Assembly (NCBI GenBank): GCA_033807775.1
Contig: CM066320.1
Span: 181,322,784-181,386,783, forward strand
DNA: 64,000 nt
Source of the DNA: Saussurea involucrata
Lineage: Eukaryota; Streptophyta; Magnoliopsida; Asterales; Asteraceae
Direction: 5' to 3'
In this document: positions 61,963 through 64,000 of the stretch, in pieces
Layout of the letters: the number at the start of each line of letters is the position of its first letter
Numbering within the stretch: position 1 is the first letter of the stretch
Position numbers and translations under genes: made by a program
Notes under the pieces: generated by a model
What the model was told of the DNA's origin: nothing
Seen by the model: the letters and a program-made list of their open reading frames with translations, nothing else
Databases searched by the model: none

Positions 61963-64000
61963 TGAAACACCCTAAAAACAGGGTCAATTTAAACCTTGAA
62001 ATTTACCATAAGTTATGATCAAAAACTTTCAAACTTATATAACCTGAGGATCAAATGTAAGGTTTCTATATACAAACGTCATTACTTAAATAACTTATTA
62101 ATCTAATCATAACATAACAATCAGATTAATCCAGTTATCTAAACAACCGTCCCAAAAGCATCAAAATCTCTAGATCCTCCGGTATCTCTAAGTCTGAATC
62201 TTTCCAAAAGTTCTCGTCTCTCATTCCCGCTATTTCCCGGAGCTTGTACCCGGTAAGAAGATTCAACTTGAAACATTAGGCTTTCGCCTAGTGAGGATAC
62301 TCAATTCAAAATAAAATTTAATAATTGAAACATGAACAGATAATTCAAACCTGTTCTCACCCATCTTACCGTACGACAACTCCTTTTCAAATCAGGGAAT
62401 CTACCCCACTCCCAATTTCCTACGACTAACTCATTTAATCGCAACAACAACATAAAACTTAACTCTGAATCATTCCAGATTCACAATCAATAATCACACA
62501 CAAGAAATTACAAGTCAAAACCTGCCTATTTCTTAATCAGGAAGTAGAGATTACAAATTACTTTATGTCTATTTCCAATCTTCCTCTCATCACAGGGAAA
62601 TCTCCGATCTTCCCAAATCGAAATGGGAACTATTAAGCATAACTGCTTTTTCCACATTCCACCTTAGAATCAATGGTCCCCATGGGATTATAATATCACG
62701 ATACTCAAATCGAGACTCATGATTCCAGGTTCACCCAATTACTAAAATTACATCCCTTCGGCCTATGGCGAGTAATCGGTTCCCATCATACCGTACCCAA
62801 GTGCCCTCGGTGACCGGATGCCTATTTTAGTAAAAGCACATAATCACATAATATAATATATGTAATAATCGATACTACTATATGCGTCCAGCATATAGTA
62901 TATCATTTCTCCGAACATATTCTATGTATATATAGAATATCAAGAATATTACTATCTCTTCATTTCAATCTCTTAATTATCTCCTCTTTAACTTAGCATA
63001 GAAGTTAATATCTCAATCAAGCTTCAAATCATAATTAGAGTTCATAACCACATAGTAATTTCATGTAGTAGATAATCAAACTTAGCATGCAAGATTAATA
63101 ACAAATACTAGTTCACCAATTTCATACATAACTCATCTTGAAACTTTATCATGGTAACCAACATAACATATCTTTTAATCGCCCTCTTGGCTTATCTCTG
63201 ATTTAATCAAATCTACATAATACATATTCATGCATACATATAAAGCATCTAATTCAAGATTAATTACTGAATTTTAAAGATAGTTGAATAAACTCACCTG
63301 ATGCGTTATTACTCCTTTTAATCCTTTTTAACACGTAAGGCTCCTTTCTTCACTACCACAGCTTACTGTATTATTTAATTACATAAACTGATATTAATCC
63401 TCAAAGCAGAACCCTCTATAACTGAAAATCCTTAATTTCTAAAAATCACGTCTCAAGTCGCAATGAACTGAAATCGCAGTCCACTATTGCGATTTCATAT
63501 CCAAATCGCAGTGAACTGAAGTCGCAGTCCTCTATTGCGATTTCAATTCCAAGTCGCAGTGAACTGATGCGACTACAGTACCAAGTCGCAACTGCCCATT
63601 GCGATTTCGACCCAAGTCGCAACCAACTGTTGCGATTCCAAAGCCAAGTCGCAACTGCCCATTGCGATTTCACTCCGAATCGCAACCAACTGTTGCGATT
63701 CCAAAGCCGAATCGCAATGGTCTGCTGCGACTCCAACTCCAAGTCGCAATTGCCTATTGCGACTTCGATGATGTTCATCCAAGTCTCAGTCCACTAAGTT
63801 CATCTAAAACCCAGATTTTTATACTTTTAAATCCATGTTTGTTTATGCCAATTTGCAGATATGTTCAATACACTTATCTTAACATATCCTAAAACTCAAA
63901 TTCACATAATCATCAATTTACCAAGACCCAACTAAAAACTCCATAGAAAGCTTTAATCTAAGAAGATGAAGAATTTAATGATATTGTTTACCTTATGATT
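61963..64000 (-). mobile_element. Gypsy-type LTR H, partial, minus strand
   Basis: Opens TGAAACACCCTAAAAACAGG, a variant of the TGTAACACCC edge, and shares the phrase GGCTTTCGCCTAGTGAGGA with LTRs F and G (GCTAACGCCTAGTGAGTTC). It continues past the window end, so the start of the LTR and any internal region are not visible. It carries a TCGCAA/TTGCGA cluster at 63450-63780. No gene. Confidence 0.6.
63450..63780. repeat. AGTCGCAA/TTGCGATT repeat cluster in LTR H
   Basis: About 17 copies of AAGTCGCAA, AATCGCAGT, TTGCGATTT or TTGCGATTCC in alternating orientation, forming loose units of about 50 bp such as CCAAGTCGCAACTGCCCATT. Short frames in both strands are repeat by-products. Confidence 0.85.

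Overview
This window is a piece of a flowering-plant nuclear chromosome made almost entirely of nested transposable elements. No intact host gene is visible. Plant identity rests on Ty1/copia and Ty3/gypsy LTR retrotransposons with initiator-tRNA-Met primer sites (TGGTATCAGAGC), hAT and Tourist-like MITEs, snRNA-type upstream elements and a decayed X8-domain gene. The copia elements carry a third open reading frame (ORF3) downstream of pol. From memory it resembles long hypothetical proteins predicted in daisy-family (Asteraceae) genomes, so Asteraceae is my best guess; I could not check this.

Layout. 1-2898: 3' end of a gypsy-type element (internal tail, then an LTR at 603-2898) with a 922-bp hAT-type element inside it (1672-2593). 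3100-56114: a Russian-doll nest, each level bounded by a 5-bp target duplication or near-duplication read directly from the sequence. The outermost level is solo LTR G (3100-56114, CATAT). Inside it is solo LTR F (4299-54874, CTCTA). Inside F are solo LTR E (52291-54312, CTTAT/TTTAT) and copia element A (5999-51617, minus strand, TAAAC). Inside ORF3 of A is a non-coding gypsy-type element D (8109-41137, plus strand, AGAGA). Inside the two LTRs of D are two related copia elements: C (10266-23819, minus, GCGTA) in the 5' LTR and B (29644-39812, plus, TTAAT) in the 3' LTR. 56120-64000: old repeats, a (TG)n(GA)n satellite, a proline-rich relic, a Tourist-like MITE, an X8 pseudogene, a palindrome array, a copia LTR relic and part of another large gypsy-type LTR (H).

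How the genes work together. B is nearly complete: gag with one stop codon, an intact 1111-codon pol (protease, integrase, reverse transcriptase, RNase H) and an intact 880-codon ORF3 behind its own TATA box. C is a scrambled, non-autonomous relative: three tandem LTR-PBS-short-gag units, an integrase/RT fragment, a gag-tail/protease fragment and ORF3. Its LTR ends, PBS and PPT match B in kind, so B-type proteins could have moved it (inference). A is a more distant family of the same plan, with several stops and frameshifts and ORF3 split by D. D has no coding capacity and must have been moved by a related gypsy element. By-eye LTR divergence (A highest, D intermediate, B and C lowest) agrees with the nesting order.

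The most unusual signals are: (1) a short word (sense GTTAnTACTGC) scattered in one orientation through the LTRs, spacers and coding linkers of B and C, with a different word (CCACCGAT) behaving similarly in A; (2) ORF3 with its own TATA box and pyrimidine-rich leader in all three copia elements; (3) two divergent snRNA-style USE/TATA pairs, each with exactly 33 bp spacing, inside the hAT-type element; (4) a different GAC/GTC-type palindrome cluster in each of several unrelated gypsy-type LTRs.
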